Below are positions 11,547 to 21,697 of a stretch of DNA of 64,000 nucleotides, one piece after another. The stretch comes from Sphingomonas abaci (lineage in GTDB: Bacteria; Pseudomonadota; Alphaproteobacteria; Sphingomonadales; Sphingomonadaceae), in assembly GCF_014199625.1 (NCBI RefSeq), contig NZ_JACHNY010000001.1, forward strand, positions 496,001-560,000, in the 5' to 3' direction. Numbering within the stretch: the first letter of the stretch is position 1; each line of letters opens with the position of its first letter. The notes below the pieces were generated by a model. The model searched no databases. It was not told where the DNA came from and was given only the letters and a program-made list of their open reading frames with translations. Position numbers and translations under genes: made by a program.

Positions 11547-14042
11547 ATGACGCGGACGATCCTTTTCCAGATCCACTGGTTCCTCGGCATCACCGCCGGC
11601 CTCGTTCTGGCCGTCATGGGCGTGACCGGCGGGCTGATGAGCTTCGAGCCGGAAATCCTGGCCGCCATCAATCCGGGCATCGTCACCGTCGCCCCGCGTG
11701 GAGCGCCGCCCCTGCCCGCCCCCGCCCTGATCGACCGCGCCCGCGCGCAATTGCCCCCGGGGCGGATCGTCCGCGTGATCGTCTCGCGCGACCCGACCCG
11801 CGCGACCGCGATCAGCTACACGCCGGAAGGATCGAAGGAGCCGCAGCGCCGCTATCTCGATCCCGCAACCGGCCGGCTGCTGGCTCCGGCCCGCGGCTCG
11901 GGCGTCTTCGCGGTGGTGGAGGATCTGCACCGCTGGCTGGCGCTGCCCGGCCACGGCAATGGCTGGGGTCGGCAGGTCACCGGCTTCGCCTGCCTGTCGC
12001 TCCTCTATTTCGCGCTGTCGGGCCTCTATCTGCGCTGGCCGCGCCGACCGCTCGACTGGCGCAGCTGGCTGGTGATCGACGGGCGGATGACCGGCCGCAA
12101 CTTCTACCGCGCGCTGCATGCGGTGGTCGGCGGCTGGGTGCTGGTCTTCTACCTGGTCAGCGCGGGCACCGGCCTATGGTGGTCCTATGGCTGGTATCGC
12201 GACGGCGTGCAGCATCTGCTCGCCATCGAGTCCCCCCGCCACGACTCGCCCGGCAAGCCCGGCAAGGCGGACCGCGACGAGACCCCGGTCGACTGGGCGC
12301 GCGCCTGGACCGGCTTCACCACGGCCACGGGCGGCCGGGCCTATGACAGCGTCACCGCCAGCGCGCGCGACGGCACCGCGGTACAGTTCCGGGCCAAGCT
12401 GCCGAACGCGCGGCACGACCGCGTCTCCGACGAACTGTCGATCGACAGCCGCACCGGCGCGGTGCTGTCCAAGGCGCGCTACGCCGACCGCCCGATCGGC
12501 GCGGACATCGTCACCAGCGTCTACGAGATCCACCGCGGCGCCTATTTCGGCATCATCGGCCGGGTCGGCATCATGCTCGCCAGCCTGGCGATGCCCCTGT
12601 TCACCGTCACCGGCGTCCTGCTCTATCTCGGGCGGAGGCGGCGCAAGGCGGCACTAGCGCAGGTCATGGCCGACGCGCCCGCGACCGGCGGGGCGGCAAA
12701 CGCGACCACGCTGGTCGCCTATGCCAGCCAGACCGGCGCCGCGGAACGCATCGCCCGGCTGACCGCCCGAGCCCTGCCCGATGCCGCCGCGCTGCCGCTT
12801 GCCGCGCTCGACGCCGGAACGCTGGCGCGGGCGCGCTGCCTGTTCGTGGTCGCCAGCACCTATGGCGAGGGCGAGCCGCCCGACGCCGCCCGCGCCTTCG
12901 CCCGCCGGATGGCGCAGGCCCCCGACGACCTGTCGCACCTCCGCTATGCCGTCCTCGCGCTCGGCGACAGCGAATATGCGGATTTCTGCGCCTTCGGCCA
13001 CCGGGTCGATCGCTGGTTGCACGCGGGCGGCGCGACGCGGCTGTACGACCCGGTCGAGATGGACGGCGAGGATGCCGACGCGCAACGCCAGTGGCAGCAG
13101 CAACTGGCAGGGCTCGGCGCGCGGACCGACCAACCCGACTGGGCCCCGGCGCCGATGACCGCGTGGCGGCTGGTCGAGCGCCGGCTGCTCAATCCCGGCA
13201 GCCAAGGCGACGGTGCCTGGCATGTCGCGCTGGCGCCCACCGATCCCGCCGTCCTGGACTGGCAGGCTGGCGACATCGTCGAAATCCTGCCCGAGCAGGA
13301 TCCTGCGCGCGTCGACGCGTTCCTGGCCCGGGTGGGCCGGGCAAGCGACGACGCGCTGCGGGCCACGCTGATGACCTGCATCCTGCCCACCGAGGCGGAT
13401 GGTGCCTCCGCCCTCGACGCCCTCAAGCCCTTGCCGCACCGTGAATATTCCATCGCATCCATCGCCTCGGCGGGACAGGTCGAATTGATCGTGCGGCAAT
13501 GCCGCGCGGCGGATGGGTTCGCCGGGCTGGGATCGGGCTGGCTGACCCAGGGCGCGCCGCTGGACGGCGTGGTCCGCGCGCGCATCCGCCGCAATCCCGC
13601 CTTCCACGCCCCCGCCGATCCGGCGACGCCGCTGATCCTGATCGGCAACGGCACCGGCCTCGCAGGGCTGATGGCGCATCTCCGCGCGCGCGCCGCCGTC
13701 GGGGGCGCGCACGGCCCGGCCACCCTCTTCTTCGGCGAGCGGCACCCGGCGCAGGACGACTTTCTGTCGGTCGAGCGCGCCGCTCTTGCCGCCGACGGGG
13801 TGCTGACCCGCACCATTCCCGCCTGGTCGCGGCTGGGCCATGGGCCCCGCTATGTCCAGGATGCGGTCGCCGGGCAGGCCGATCTGGTGCGAGAGGCGGT
13901 GGCGGCGGGCGCCGCCATCCTGGTCTGTGGCAGCGTCACCGGCATGGCCCCGGGCGTCCATGCCGCGCTCGCGGCCATCCTGGGCGACGCGGTGCTGGAG
14001 ACCATGCTGGCGAACGGTCGCTACCGGCGCGACATCTACTGA
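11547..14042 (+). CDS. PepSY membrane protein fused to flavodoxin and FAD/NADPH reductase
   Basis: 831 residues. The N-terminal PepSY_TM part (1-375) has membrane helices near residues 8-30, 145-165, 190-212 and 335-360. A flavodoxin domain begins at about residue 387 (TLVAYASQTGAAERIARL, with STYGEGEPPD for FMN). A sulfite-reductase/cytochrome-P450-reductase-type module follows (560-831), with REYSIAS for FAD near 631, LIGNGTGLAGLMAHLRAR for NADPH near 698, and a C-terminal Tyr. Electrons would flow from NADPH to FAD, FMN and then across the membrane. The pairing with a TonB receptor suggests reduction of ferric-siderophores. The Shine-Dalgarno is weak. Confidence 0.9.
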   Translation: MTRTILFQIHWFLGITAGLVLAVMGVTGGLMSFEPEILAAINPGIVTVAPRGAPPLPAPALIDRARAQLPPGRIVRVIVSRDPTRATAISYTPEGSKEPQRRYLDPATGRLLAPARGSGVFAVVEDLHRWLALPGHGNGWGRQVTGFACLSLLYFALSGLYLRWPRRPLDWRSWLVIDGRMTGRNFYRALHAVVGGWVLVFYLVSAGTGLWWSYGWYRDGVQHLLAIESPRHDSPGKPGKADRDETPVDWARAWTGFTTATGGRAYDSVTASARDGTAVQFRAKLPNARHDRVSDELSIDSRTGAVLSKARYADRPIGADIVTSVYEIHRGAYFGIIGRVGIMLASLAMPLFTVTGVLLYLGRRRRKAALAQVMADAPATGGAANATTLVAYASQTGAAERIARLTARALPDAAALPLAALDAGTLARARCLFVVASTYGEGEPPDAARAFARRMAQAPDDLSHLRYAVLALGDSEYADFCAFGHRVDRWLHAGGATRLYDPVEMDGEDADAQRQWQQQLAGLGARTDQPDWAPAPMTAWRLVERRLLNPGSQGDGAWHVALAPTDPAVLDWQAGDIVEILPEQDPARVDAFLARVGRASDDALRATLMTCILPTEADGASALDALKPLPHREYSIASIASAGQVELIVRQCRAADGFAGLGSGWLTQGAPLDGVVRARIRRNPAFHAPADPATPLILIGNGTGLAGLMAHLRARAAVGGAHGPATLFFGERHPAQDDFLSVERAALAADGVLTRTIPAWSRLGHGPRYVQDAVAGQADLVREAVAAGAAILVCGSVTGMAPGVHAALAAILGDAVLETMLANGRYRRDIY

Positions 14043-14053
14043 ATCCTGACGAT

Positions 14054-14080
14054 CCGGGCGGTTGCAGGCGCACCGCCCGG
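14054..14080 (+). terminator. Hairpin after the PepSY reductase gene
   Basis: A perfect 9-bp GC stem (14054-14062 with 14072-14080) and nine-base loop begin 12 bases after the stop. There is no clear T-run, so it is a probable but weak terminator or a 3'-end stabiliser. Confidence 0.55.
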
Positions 14081-14141
14081 AAAGCTTCCGCCGTCCCGCC
14101 AAGATATCCCAGGACGCCGTCCGCAGCCGATGACCGCCGCC

Positions 14142-14147
14142 TATAAT
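14142..14147 (+). promoter_or_regulatory. Candidate -10 element for the chemotaxis operon
   Basis: A perfect TATAAT lies 30 bases before the first gene of the operon in otherwise GC-rich DNA. No convincing -35 hexamer is seen at the expected distance, so the promoter is tentative. It predicts a transcript start near 14154 and a leader of about 25 bases. Confidence 0.4.
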
Positions 14148-14177
14148 GGTTAGCGGACATACAACGGACAGGTTCCC

Positions 14178-14486
14178 ATGCTCATCACCCTGGACCAGTC
14201 GGCCACCGTCAGGGAGGCGGCTATCCTGGCCGCGCAATTGTCGGACGGGATGGCCCGCGCCGACGCGACGCTGACCATCGATGCCGACGCCGTCGTCGAA
14301 GCCGATCTCAGCCTGCTCCAGCTCATCGAGGTGACGCGCCGCGACATGGCCGCCCGTGGCGGCGCGGTGCAGCTGCGTGCGCGCGCGAATCCGGCCGTGG
14401 CCGCCGTGCTGGAGCGCGCCGGCTTCCTCGCCGCCGCGACGGCGGACGACCTTCAATTCTGGTTTCACGGAGATCGCCAGCCATGA
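14178..14486 (+). CDS. STAS-domain protein
   Basis: 102 residues forming a single STAS domain (anti-sigma-factor-antagonist fold). The pattern is a beta start (LITLDQSATVREAAILAAQL), a mid-strand TLTIDADAVVEADLSLLQLI, and a helix containing AVLERAGF. The usual phosphorylated Ser in the DSSG loop is replaced here by the EADLS context, so SpoIIAA-style regulation is uncertain. It is the first gene of the chemotaxis operon and overlaps cheY by four bases, which suggests co-translation. In related clusters such STAS proteins are accessory partners of the kinase module; its role here is unknown. Confidence 0.85.
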   Translation: MLITLDQSATVREAAILAAQLSDGMARADATLTIDADAVVEADLSLLQLIEVTRRDMAARGGAVQLRARANPAVAAVLERAGFLAAATADDLQFWFHGDRQP

Positions 14487-14851
14487 CGGCATCCATCCTG
14501 ACGGTAGACGATTCGACCAGCCTGCGCCTGGCCATCCGCCTGGCGCTGACCGGCGCGGGCTATGCGGTGACGGAGGCGGTCGACGGCGTCGACGGCATGA
14601 CCAAGGCCAATGCGGGCAAGTACGACATGATCGTCACCGACCTCAACATGCCCAACATGGACGGCCTGACCATGATCCGCGAGCTGCGCAAGGATGCGCG
14701 GCACGCCGGCACGCCGATCATCTTCCTGACCACAGAATCCGACGCCGACATCAAGGCGCAGGCGCGCGCCGCCGGCGCCACGGGCTGGCTGGTCAAGCCG
14801 TTCGTGCCGGACCAGCTCATCAGGATCGCCAAGAAGGTCCTGGGCAAGTGA
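14483..14851 (+). CDS. cheY: CheY-like single-domain response regulator
   Basis: 122 residues, one receiver domain and no output domain. The acidic pair is in ILTVDDS, the phospho-acceptor Asp in DMIVTDLNMPNMDG (about residue 53), the switch Thr in FLTTES and the invariant Lys in GWLVKPF. It would be the diffusible output of the CheA encoded next. The gene overlaps both neighbours (ATGA with the STAS gene, GTGA with cheA). Confidence 0.96.
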   Translation: MTASILTVDDSTSLRLAIRLALTGAGYAVTEAVDGVDGMTKANAGKYDMIVTDLNMPNMDGLTMIRELRKDARHAGTPIIFLTTESDADIKAQARAAGATGWLVKPFVPDQLIRIAKKVLGK

Positions 14852-16836
14852 GCGCGACGGATCCCGTCGCCGCCTTCCGCGTCGAGGGCGGCGAGCTGCT
14901 CGACGAGGTCGAACAGGCGCTGCTCGACATGGAGCATCGCCTCGGCGACATGGACCTGGTCAACGCCGTGTTCCGGGGACTGCATACGCTGAAGGGGTCG
15001 GGCGCGATGTTCGGCTTCGACGCGCTGGCCCAGTTTACCCATCATTGCGAAAGCGCCTTCGACAAGGTGCGCAAGGGCGTGGTCCCCGCCACCGCGCAAC
15101 TGGTCGCGGTGATCCTGTCGGCGCAGGACCATATGCGTGCATTGCTCGACGGTCGCGCCACCGGCGGCGAGGCGGCCGGCGGCGACATCCTCGCCGCGCT
15201 GGAGGATGCGATCGCCCATGCGGCGGGCGCGCCGCCCCCCGCTGCCGCCGCCACGCCCGCCGGACAGGGCTGGCACGTCGTCTTCCGCCTGCCGGCCGAC
15301 TGCATGGCCAACGGCACCAACCCATTGATGCTGCTCGACGAGCTGCGCGAGCTGGGCCCGTGCCGCGTCGTCGCCCTGACCGACCGGCTGCCCACGCTCG
15401 ATGCGCTCACGCCGACCCATTGCCATATCGGCTGGGACGTGACGGTCGAGACCGACGAACCGGCCGGCGCGGTCGAGGATGTGTTCATCTTCGTGATGGA
15501 CGATATGGAATTGGCGATTACGCCGCTCGCGGTCGAGGCGGACGAGGCTCCGGCGGCGCCCGACGCCGCCACGCCCGCCGCAGCCATGCCAGCGGCGGCC
15601 CCCCCGCCGCCGCCCCCGCCCCCGCCCCCGCCCCCGCCTCCGCCGCCGCCAGCCGCCGTCAAGGCCGCCGAACATGTCCGCGTCCCCGCCGAGCGGCTGG
15701 ACGAGCTGATGGACCGGGTCGGCGAACTGGTGATTGCGCAGAGCCGCCTGTCGCAGATCGCGCATCAGGAAGGCGGCCTTGCCCTCCGCTCCGTCTCCGA
15801 GGAGATCGAGAGACTGGCCGGCGAGCTGCGCGATACGATGATGGTGCTGCGCATGATGCCCGTCGCCAGCCTGTTCGGCCGGTTCCGCCGCCTGGTCCAC
15901 GACCTGGCGCGCGACACGGGCAAGGCGATCGATCTGGTCACCACGGGCGAGACGACCGAGGTCGACAAGACGGTCATTGAGCGGCTGTTCGATCCACTGG
16001 TCCATATCATCCGCAACAGCTGCGACCATGGCCTGGAGCCGGCCGAGGACCGCGTCGCCGCCGGCAAGTCGGCGACCGGCACCGTACATCTGTCGGCGCA
16101 CCAGGCCGGTGGCGAGGTGCTGATCACGATCCGCGACGATGGCCGCGGCATCGACCGGGCCCGCGTCCGCGCCAAGGCGGAAGCCAACGGCCTGATCCAG
16201 CCCGACCAGCTGCTCGCCGACCAGGACCTGCTGCAACTGATCTTCGCGCCCGGCTTCTCGACCGCAGCGCAGGTGACGAACCTGTCGGGACGCGGCGTCG
16301 GCATGGACGTGGTCAAGCGCACCATCGAAAGCCTGCGCGGCACGATCGAGATCGCCAGCATCGACGGTGGCGGGTCGACCATCACGCTGCGCATCCCGCT
16401 GACGCTGGCGATCATCGACGGGCTGCTCGTCCGGGTGGGATCGGGCGACTACGTCATCCCGCTCGCAGCGGTCGAGGAATGCCTGGAACTGTCGGCCGAG
16501 GACGACCGGCGCTCGCAGGGCCGCAGCCTGATCACGCTGCGCGACCGGCTGGTGCCGTTCCTGCGGCTGCGGGAGGCGTTCGCGACCGGCACGCCTGCCG
16601 ATCCGCACCAGAAGATCGTCGTCGTCGCCACCGGCAATGACCGCGTCGGCCTGGTCGTCGACCAGATCATCGGCAACCACCAGACCGTCATCAAGTCCAT
16701 GTCGCCGCTGCACCGCCAGGTCGGCTCGTTCACCGGCGCGACCATCTTGGGCGACGGCAGCGTCGCCCTGATCCTCGACATCGCCCAGCTCGTCGCGCTG
16801 GCCCAACCCCGGGAGGAGCGGCTGCGCGCCGCGTGA
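14848..16836 (+). CDS. cheA: Chemotaxis histidine kinase CheA
   Basis: 662 residues from a GTG at 14848 that overlaps the cheY stop; the same frame is open further upstream but through coding DNA. Domains: an HPt P1 domain with the phospho-His in LHTLKGSG (His46), a P2-like region (145-235), a run of 17 consecutive prolines (residues 252-268), a dimerisation P3 domain ([30 protein letters not shown]), the ATPase P4 domain ([27 protein letters not shown]) and a CheW-like P5 domain to the end. It is a cytoplasmic kinase of receptor arrays that phosphorylates CheY and CheB. Confidence 0.97.
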   Translation: MSATDPVAAFRVEGGELLDEVEQALLDMEHRLGDMDLVNAVFRGLHTLKGSGAMFGFDALAQFTHHCESAFDKVRKGVVPATAQLVAVILSAQDHMRALLDGRATGGEAAGGDILAALEDAIAHAAGAPPPAAAATPAGQGWHVVFRLPADCMANGTNPLMLLDELRELGPCRVVALTDRLPTLDALTPTHCHIGWDVTVETDEPAGAVEDVFIFVMDDMELAITPLAVEADEAPAAPDAATPAAAMPAAAPPPPPPPPPPPPPPPPPAAVKAAEHVRVPAERLDELMDRVGELVIAQSRLSQIAHQEGGLALRSVSEEIERLAGELRDTMMVLRMMPVASLFGRFRRLVHDLARDTGKAIDLVTTGETTEVDKTVIERLFDPLVHIIRNSCDHGLEPAEDRVAAGKSATGTVHLSAHQAGGEVLITIRDDGRGIDRARVRAKAEANGLIQPDQLLADQDLLQLIFAPGFSTAAQVTNLSGRGVGMDVVKRTIESLRGTIEIASIDGGGSTITLRIPLTLAIIDGLLVRVGSGDYVIPLAAVEECLELSAEDDRRSQGRSLITLRDRLVPFLRLREAFATGTPADPHQKIVVVATGNDRVGLVVDQIIGNHQTVIKSMSPLHRQVGSFTGATILGDGSVALILDIAQLVALAQPREERLRAA

Positions 16837-17342
16837 TCGCCATGCCTCATCGCAACACGACCGCTTGGACCGACGACGGCGCGCTGGAGGTGCTGACCTT
16901 TGGCCTGGGCGGCGAGACCTTCGCGCTCGAGGCCGTGCTGGTCCGCGAAATCCTGGACCTGATGCCCGAAACGCGGGTGCCCGGCGCCGACCGGCTCGCC
17001 GCCAGCGTCATCAATTTTCGCGGCCGGATCATCCCGCTCGCCGACCTGCGGATCGCCTTTGGGATGATCCCGCAGGCAGACACCAGCGAGAGTCGCATCG
17101 TCGTGATCGAACTGGTGCTGGACGACGAGCCGGTGCTGATCGGCCTGAAGACCGACCGGGTCAACGAAGTCGCGACACTGCTGCGCGACGCGGCCGAGGC
17201 CCCGCCCGCGATCGGGATGCGCTGGCCGCGCGACCATATCCGCTGCCTCGTCCGCCAAGGCGGCGACCTGGTCGTGCTGCCGGACCTGCCGGCGCTGTTC
17301 AACATGCTGATCGCCCGGGGGGGCGAGCAGACGGTCCATTGA
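16833..17342 (+). CDS. cheW: Chemotaxis coupling protein CheW (first copy)
   Basis: 169 residues from a GTG overlapping the cheA stop; an in-frame ATG three codons later is the alternative. A single CheW domain is seen, with [19 protein letters not shown], a [15 protein letters not shown] core and [13 protein letters not shown]. It couples receptors to CheA. The two CheW proteins here are clearly different from each other (compare [15 protein letters not shown] with [15 protein letters not shown]), so they are not a recent duplicate and may serve different receptors. Confidence 0.95.
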   Translation: MIAMPHRNTTAWTDDGALEVLTFGLGGETFALEAVLVREILDLMPETRVPGADRLAASVINFRGRIIPLADLRIAFGMIPQADTSESRIVVIELVLDDEPVLIGLKTDRVNEVATLLRDAAEAPPAIGMRWPRDHIRCLVRQGGDLVVLPDLPALFNMLIARGGEQTVH

Positions 17343-17374
17343 TGGCCCTGAGGTTTTGGGGGGAGAATTTCTCG

Positions 17375-19234
17375 ATGCGTTTCACGATCAAAATGAAATT
17401 GGCCGCGACCTTCGCGGTCGTGCTGCTGCTGATGATCGCCACTGTCGGCATCGGCATCACGCGCTTGGGCGAGTTGAACGACGCGATCACCCGCGTCATC
17501 AACGTCTCCGCCAAGCAGCTGGAATATGCGCAGGCAGTTGACGCCGAACTGGGGCGCATCGGGCGCAACGAGAAGAACCTGGCGCTGACCGACGATGCCG
17601 CGGCGATGCGCGATTTCAGCGACCGCATGCTCGAACAGCGCGCTCGCGTCGATGCTCTCCTGGTGAGTGGCCTCGGTCTGGCGACCGACGACACCCGCCA
17701 GCGTTGGACGTCGGTCCGCAAATCCTGGGCGACCTACAAGGTGCTGAACGAGCGGATCCGGCTACTTGGCCTGGCCAACCGCAACCAGGAGGCCGCCGCC
17801 CTGTCGTTGGGCGCGGCGCGGACCGCCAGCCTCGCGGTCGCCACGACCATGCAGGACCTGGTCGCCCTGCAACAAGCCAAGATGCAGAAGGCCGATGCCG
17901 ACACCAACGCGCTCTACGCCGATGCCCGCTCGCTGCTCGTCACGATCGCGATCGTCGCGCTTCTGATCGCGGTGGCCGGGGCGGTCTGGGTGTCGCTGGT
18001 CGTGTCGCGCGGCCTGAGCCGGATCGGCGAGGCGCTGGACGCGGTGGCCATCGGCGATCTCGACCAGGAGGTGACGGTCAGGACCAATGACGAAATCCGC
18101 GATCTGGTCGGCACCGTCAACCGCATGACCGAAAATCTCCGCGCCTCCGCCACATTGGCCGAGACCATCGCCGAGGGCGACCTGACCGTCGACCACCAAC
18201 CGTTGTCGGACCGCGACAAGCTGGGCCATGCGCTGGTGTCGATGGTCGAGCGGCTGCGCAGCGTGGTCGGCGATGCGACCGAGGCGGCGAACAGCGTCGC
18301 GGCGGGCAGCCAGCAGCTCTCCTCCTCCTCGGAACAGGTGTCGCAGGGCGCGACCGAACAGGCCGCCGCCGCCGAAGAAGCCTCGGCCTCGATGGAAGAG
18401 ATGGCCGCCAACATCAAGCAGAACGCCGACAACGCCGCCCAGACCGAGAAGATCGCGCGCCAGTCGTCGCGCGATGCTGAGGAAAGTGGCGTCGCGGTCA
18501 ACAAGGCGGTCGTGGCGATGCGCACCATCGCCGACAAGATCGGCATCGTGCAGGAGATCGCGCGCCAGACCGATCTGCTCGCGCTGAACGCGGCGGTCGA
18601 GGCAGCGCGCGCCGGCGAGCATGGCAAGGGCTTCGCGGTCGTCGCCTCCGAGGTGCGCAAGCTGGCGGAACGCAGCCAGAGCGCGGCCGCCGAGATCGGC
18701 GCAGTGTCCAGCGACACGGTCGCCGCCGCCACCCAGGCCGGCGACATGCTGACCAGGTTGGTGCCCGACATCCGCCGCACCGCCGAACTGGTCGCCGAGA
18801 TCAGCGCCGCGTGCCGCGAGCAGGATGTCGGCGCGTCGCAGATCAACGAGGCGATCCAGCAGCTCGACCAGGTCACGCAGCAGAACGCCTCGGCCTCCGA
18901 GCAGATCAGCGCCACTTCGGAGACGCTGGCCAGCCAGGCCGAGGAGCTGCAGTCGAGCATCGCCTATTTCCGCGTCGACGGCCAGCGCGCGGCGGTGCGC
19001 GGCCCGGCCCGGACGGTGACCCGGGCGCCCGGCGCCACCACGTCGAGCAAGCCCGCTGCCGCCCCCGCCGCGGTCGCCAAGCCGAAAAAGGCCAAGACCG
19101 CGGTCAAGGCGCCCGCCAAGGCCTCGCCGAAAGCGACCGTCGCCCAGCAACAGGCCCGCGTGCGCGGCTTCGCCCTCGACTTGGCGTCGGGTGGTCCGGA
19201 CGCCGAGGATGCGGAGTTCGGCAAAGCGGCCTGA
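17375..19234 (+). CDS. Methyl-accepting chemotaxis receptor, first of a tandem pair
   Basis: 619 residues from the ATG at 17375, which has a GGGGGGAG Shine-Dalgarno; an ATG at 17342 would add 11 residues without a site. The layout is an N-terminal membrane helix (8-30), a helical periplasmic four-helix-bundle sensor (about 31-185), a second helix (about 188-212), HAMP, then the signalling domain with the hairpin tip [23 protein letters not shown] Lys/Ala/Pro linker leads to a conserved tail, [21 protein letters not shown]. The sensor domain gives no ligand clue. Bases 18293-18973 are almost identical to the next receptor. Confidence 0.95.
   Translation: MRFTIKMKLAATFAVVLLLMIATVGIGITRLGELNDAITRVINVSAKQLEYAQAVDAELGRIGRNEKNLALTDDAAAMRDFSDRMLEQRARVDALLVSGLGLATDDTRQRWTSVRKSWATYKVLNERIRLLGLANRNQEAAALSLGAARTASLAVATTMQDLVALQQAKMQKADADTNALYADARSLLVTIAIVALLIAVAGAVWVSLVVSRGLSRIGEALDAVAIGDLDQEVTVRTNDEIRDLVGTVNRMTENLRASATLAETIAEGDLTVDHQPLSDRDKLGHALVSMVERLRSVVGDATEAANSVAAGSQQLSSSSEQVSQGATEQAAAAEEASASMEEMAANIKQNADNAAQTEKIARQSSRDAEESGVAVNKAVVAMRTIADKIGIVQEIARQTDLLALNAAVEAARAGEHGKGFAVVASEVRKLAERSQSAAAEIGAVSSDTVAAATQAGDMLTRLVPDIRRTAELVAEISAACREQDVGASQINEAIQQLDQVTQQNASASEQISATSETLASQAEELQSSIAYFRVDGQRAAVRGPARTVTRAPGATTSSKPAAAPAAVAKPKKAKTAVKAPAKASPKATVAQQQARVRGFALDLASGGPDAEDAEFGKAA
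18293..18973 (+). repeat. Direct repeat copy A: receptor signalling domain
   Basis: 681 bp that align without gaps to 20108-20788 at an offset of 1815 bases. By manual comparison about 27 positions differ (about 96% identity), while the sensor halves of the two genes are unalike. The block encodes the cytoplasmic signalling domain. Confidence 0.95.
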
Positions 19235-19306
19235 CATGGCGCCCCGCCGTCCGCCCCCCCCTTCCCCCCTCCCCTTCCTTCGAATGACCGAACAAGGAGC
19301 CGTGTG

Positions 19307-21010
19307 ATGCGCGCTACCATCAAGATGAAGCTGGGCATCACCTTTGCCCTGCTGGTTGCCATGATGCTGGCGATCGTCGCCGTCGGCGTCAGCCGGATGA
19401 ACATCCTCAACATGTCGATGAACCAGGTGTTGAGCGGTCCGGCAGCGCGACTGAGCCGGTCGCAGGGCATCGACTCCAAGATCGGCATGATCATCCGGCT
19501 CGAGAAGAACCTGGTGCTGAGCCGCGACCCGACGTTCACCGCCACGCTCGATGCCAAGATGATGCGGTTGCGCGGCGAAGCGCAGGAGATGATCGCGCAG
19601 GGCGTGGAAGGCGCCAGCCCCGCCGGTCGCCCGAAATGGGCCCGGCTGCAACAGGATTTCCAAACCTATCTGGGCCTGAACGACCGGCTTCGCGCCGCCG
19701 TCGCGGCGGGTGATCGCGAGACGGCGACGGCGATCACAATTGGTGAAGCCCGATCGAACGCGCAGGCGATGGCGACGATCACCGAAGGCATCGCCGACCT
19801 GAACAAGCGGCAGATGGCGGCCGCAACCGCGGAGGCGGAGGCGACCTTCCGCACCGCCCGCGCGACGCTGCTGACGATCGCGGCCGGCGCGATGCTGCTG
19901 GCGATCGGCAGCGCCGTGTGGATTTCGCTGCTGGTCAGCCGGGGCTTGCGCGTCGCGCGCCACGCGATCGACACGATCGCCGGCGGCGACCTGCAGACCG
20001 ATGTGCATGTTGCGAGCAATGACGAGATCGCCGACCTGATCGCCGGGTTGAACGCGATGACCGATCGGCTGCGCACCGTGCTGGGCGACGTGACCGAGGC
20101 CGGCGCCAGCGTCGCGGCGGGCAGCCAGCAGCTCTCCTCCTCGTCGGAACAGGTGTCGCAGGGCGCGACCGAACAGGCCGCCGCCGCCGAAGAAGCCTCG
20201 GCCTCGATGGAAGAGATGGCCGCCAACATCAAGCAGAACGCCGACAACGCCGCCCAGACCGAGAAGATCGCGCGCCAGTCCTCGCGCGACGCGGAGGAAA
20301 GCGGCGTCGCGGTCAACAAGGCGGTCGTGGCGATGCGCACCATCGCCGACAAGATCGGCATCGTGCAGGAGATCGCGCGGCAGACCGACCTGCTCGCGCT
20401 GAACGCGGCGGTCGAGGCGGCGCGCGCCGGCGAACATGGCCGCGGATTTGCGGTCGTCGCCTCCGAGGTCCGCAAGCTGGCGGAACGCAGCCAGGTCGCG
20501 GCCGCCGAGATCGGCGCGGTGTCCAGCGACACGGTCGCCGCCGCCACCCAGGCCGGCGACATGCTGACCAAGCTGGTGCCCGACATCCGCCGCACCGCCG
20601 AACTGGTGTCGGAGATCAGCGCCGCGTGCCGCGAGCAGGATATAGGCGCGTCGCAGATCAACGAGGCGATCCAGCAGCTCGACCAGGTCACGCAGCAGAA
20701 CGCCTCGGCCTCCGAGCAGATCAGCGCCACCTCGGAGACGCTGGCCAGCCAGGCCGAGGAGCTGCAGGCGAGCATCGCCTATTTCCGCATCGGCGACACG
20801 CCGGCCGGCGCGCGGCCCCGCGCCGTCGCCAAGCCCCGGCCCAACCCGGCCGCGAAGGCCAAGGCGACGGCCAGGCGGGCCGCCCTGGCCAAGCCGGCCG
20901 TTCGCACCGGCACCGTCGCGCACCAGCAGGCGCTGGCGCAAGGCTTCGCGCTCGACCTGAGCAAGGGCGGCCCGGACAGCGACGACGACGCCTTCGGACG
21001 TGCGGCATGA
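19307..21010 (+). CDS. Methyl-accepting chemotaxis receptor, second of a tandem pair
   Basis: 567 residues from the ATG at 19307, seven bases after a strong AAGGAG. It has the same plan as its neighbour: a first membrane helix ([20 protein letters not shown]), a helical periplasmic domain (about 30-175), a second helix near 186-208, HAMP, and a signalling domain with [23 protein letters not shown] basic Ala/Lys/Arg linker ends in the tail [21 protein letters not shown]. It is shorter than the first receptor, chiefly after HAMP. The sensor half is diverged although the signalling block is nearly identical in DNA, which indicates domain swapping or gene conversion. Confidence 0.95.
   Translation: MRATIKMKLGITFALLVAMMLAIVAVGVSRMNILNMSMNQVLSGPAARLSRSQGIDSKIGMIIRLEKNLVLSRDPTFTATLDAKMMRLRGEAQEMIAQGVEGASPAGRPKWARLQQDFQTYLGLNDRLRAAVAAGDRETATAITIGEARSNAQAMATITEGIADLNKRQMAAATAEAEATFRTARATLLTIAAGAMLLAIGSAVWISLLVSRGLRVARHAIDTIAGGDLQTDVHVASNDEIADLIAGLNAMTDRLRTVLGDVTEAGASVAAGSQQLSSSSEQVSQGATEQAAAAEEASASMEEMAANIKQNADNAAQTEKIARQSSRDAEESGVAVNKAVVAMRTIADKIGIVQEIARQTDLLALNAAVEAARAGEHGRGFAVVASEVRKLAERSQVAAAEIGAVSSDTVAAATQAGDMLTKLVPDIRRTAELVSEISAACREQDIGASQINEAIQQLDQVTQQNASASEQISATSETLASQAEELQASIAYFRIGDTPAGARPRAVAKPRPNPAAKAKATARRAALAKPAVRTGTVAHQQALAQGFALDLSKGGPDSDDDAFGRAA
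20108..20788 (+). repeat. Direct repeat copy B: receptor signalling domain
   Basis: Partner of the 18293-18973 block. Most differences are synonymous third-position changes, but a few alter residues (for example KGF to RGF in the tip region), so both copies are under coding selection. Confidence 0.95.
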
Positions 21011-21507
21011 CCGGCCGTGCCATGGAGGCCGTGCAGGCGGTCGTGTTCGCGCTGGGGTCGGAGACCTTCGCTATTCCGGTGACGATGGTCCGCGAAATCC
21101 TGGAGCATCGTCCCGCCTCGCGCGTGCCGGAGGGGCCGGCCTGGCTGCTCGGCCTGCTCGACGTGCGCGGCGCCGCGGTGCCGATGGTCGACCTCCACGT
21201 CCGGCTGGGCTTCCCCGCCGTGGCGCCGACCGTGTCGAGCTGCATCCTGGTGGTGGAGGTGAAACAGGCCGACGAGCGGTCGGTCACGATGGGGCTGGTG
21301 GTCGATCGGGTGATGGACGTGGTCAGCTTCGCCGCCTCCGAGATCGGCGAGACGCCAGAGATCGGGGTTCGCTGGCGGGTCGAGTATCTGACCGGCTTCG
21401 TGCGGCGCGACGATGGCTTCGTCGCGCTGCTCGACCCGGCGCGGCTGTTCGCAGCGGAGGATCTGGCCGCCCCGGCTCCCGCCTCCCCTGTCGCGGCGGC
21501 GGCCTAG
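21007..21507 (+). CDS. cheW: Chemotaxis coupling protein CheW (second copy)
   Basis: 166 residues. The ATG overlaps the stop of the second receptor (ATGA), which fixes the start. It is a CheW fold with [45 protein letters not shown] and [14 protein letters not shown], plus an Ala/Pro-rich C-terminal tail. It is translationally coupled to the second receptor, suggesting that it serves that receptor. A 190-bp gap without a recognisable gene or strong signal follows before cheR. Confidence 0.94.
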   Translation: MTGRAMEAVQAVVFALGSETFAIPVTMVREILEHRPASRVPEGPAWLLGLLDVRGAAVPMVDLHVRLGFPAVAPTVSSCILVVEVKQADERSVTMGLVVDRVMDVVSFAASEIGETPEIGVRWRVEYLTGFVRRDDGFVALLDPARLFAAEDLAAPAPASPVAAAA

Positions 21508-21697
21508 CCCTTTCCGACGCTCCGGCAACAGGCTCTTCCCCATGGCGTCCCATCTTCCGCCCGAACCATCCTCGCCGGTCGGCCCGGCGCGACCATCCTT
21601 CGCGGCGCGCACGCCGCCCTGACATCCCCCGGTCCCCGGGCGCGCAGAACGCACCGCCCTGTCCCCGTCCTCTCCCTGAGAAGCATCGAGACGCACC

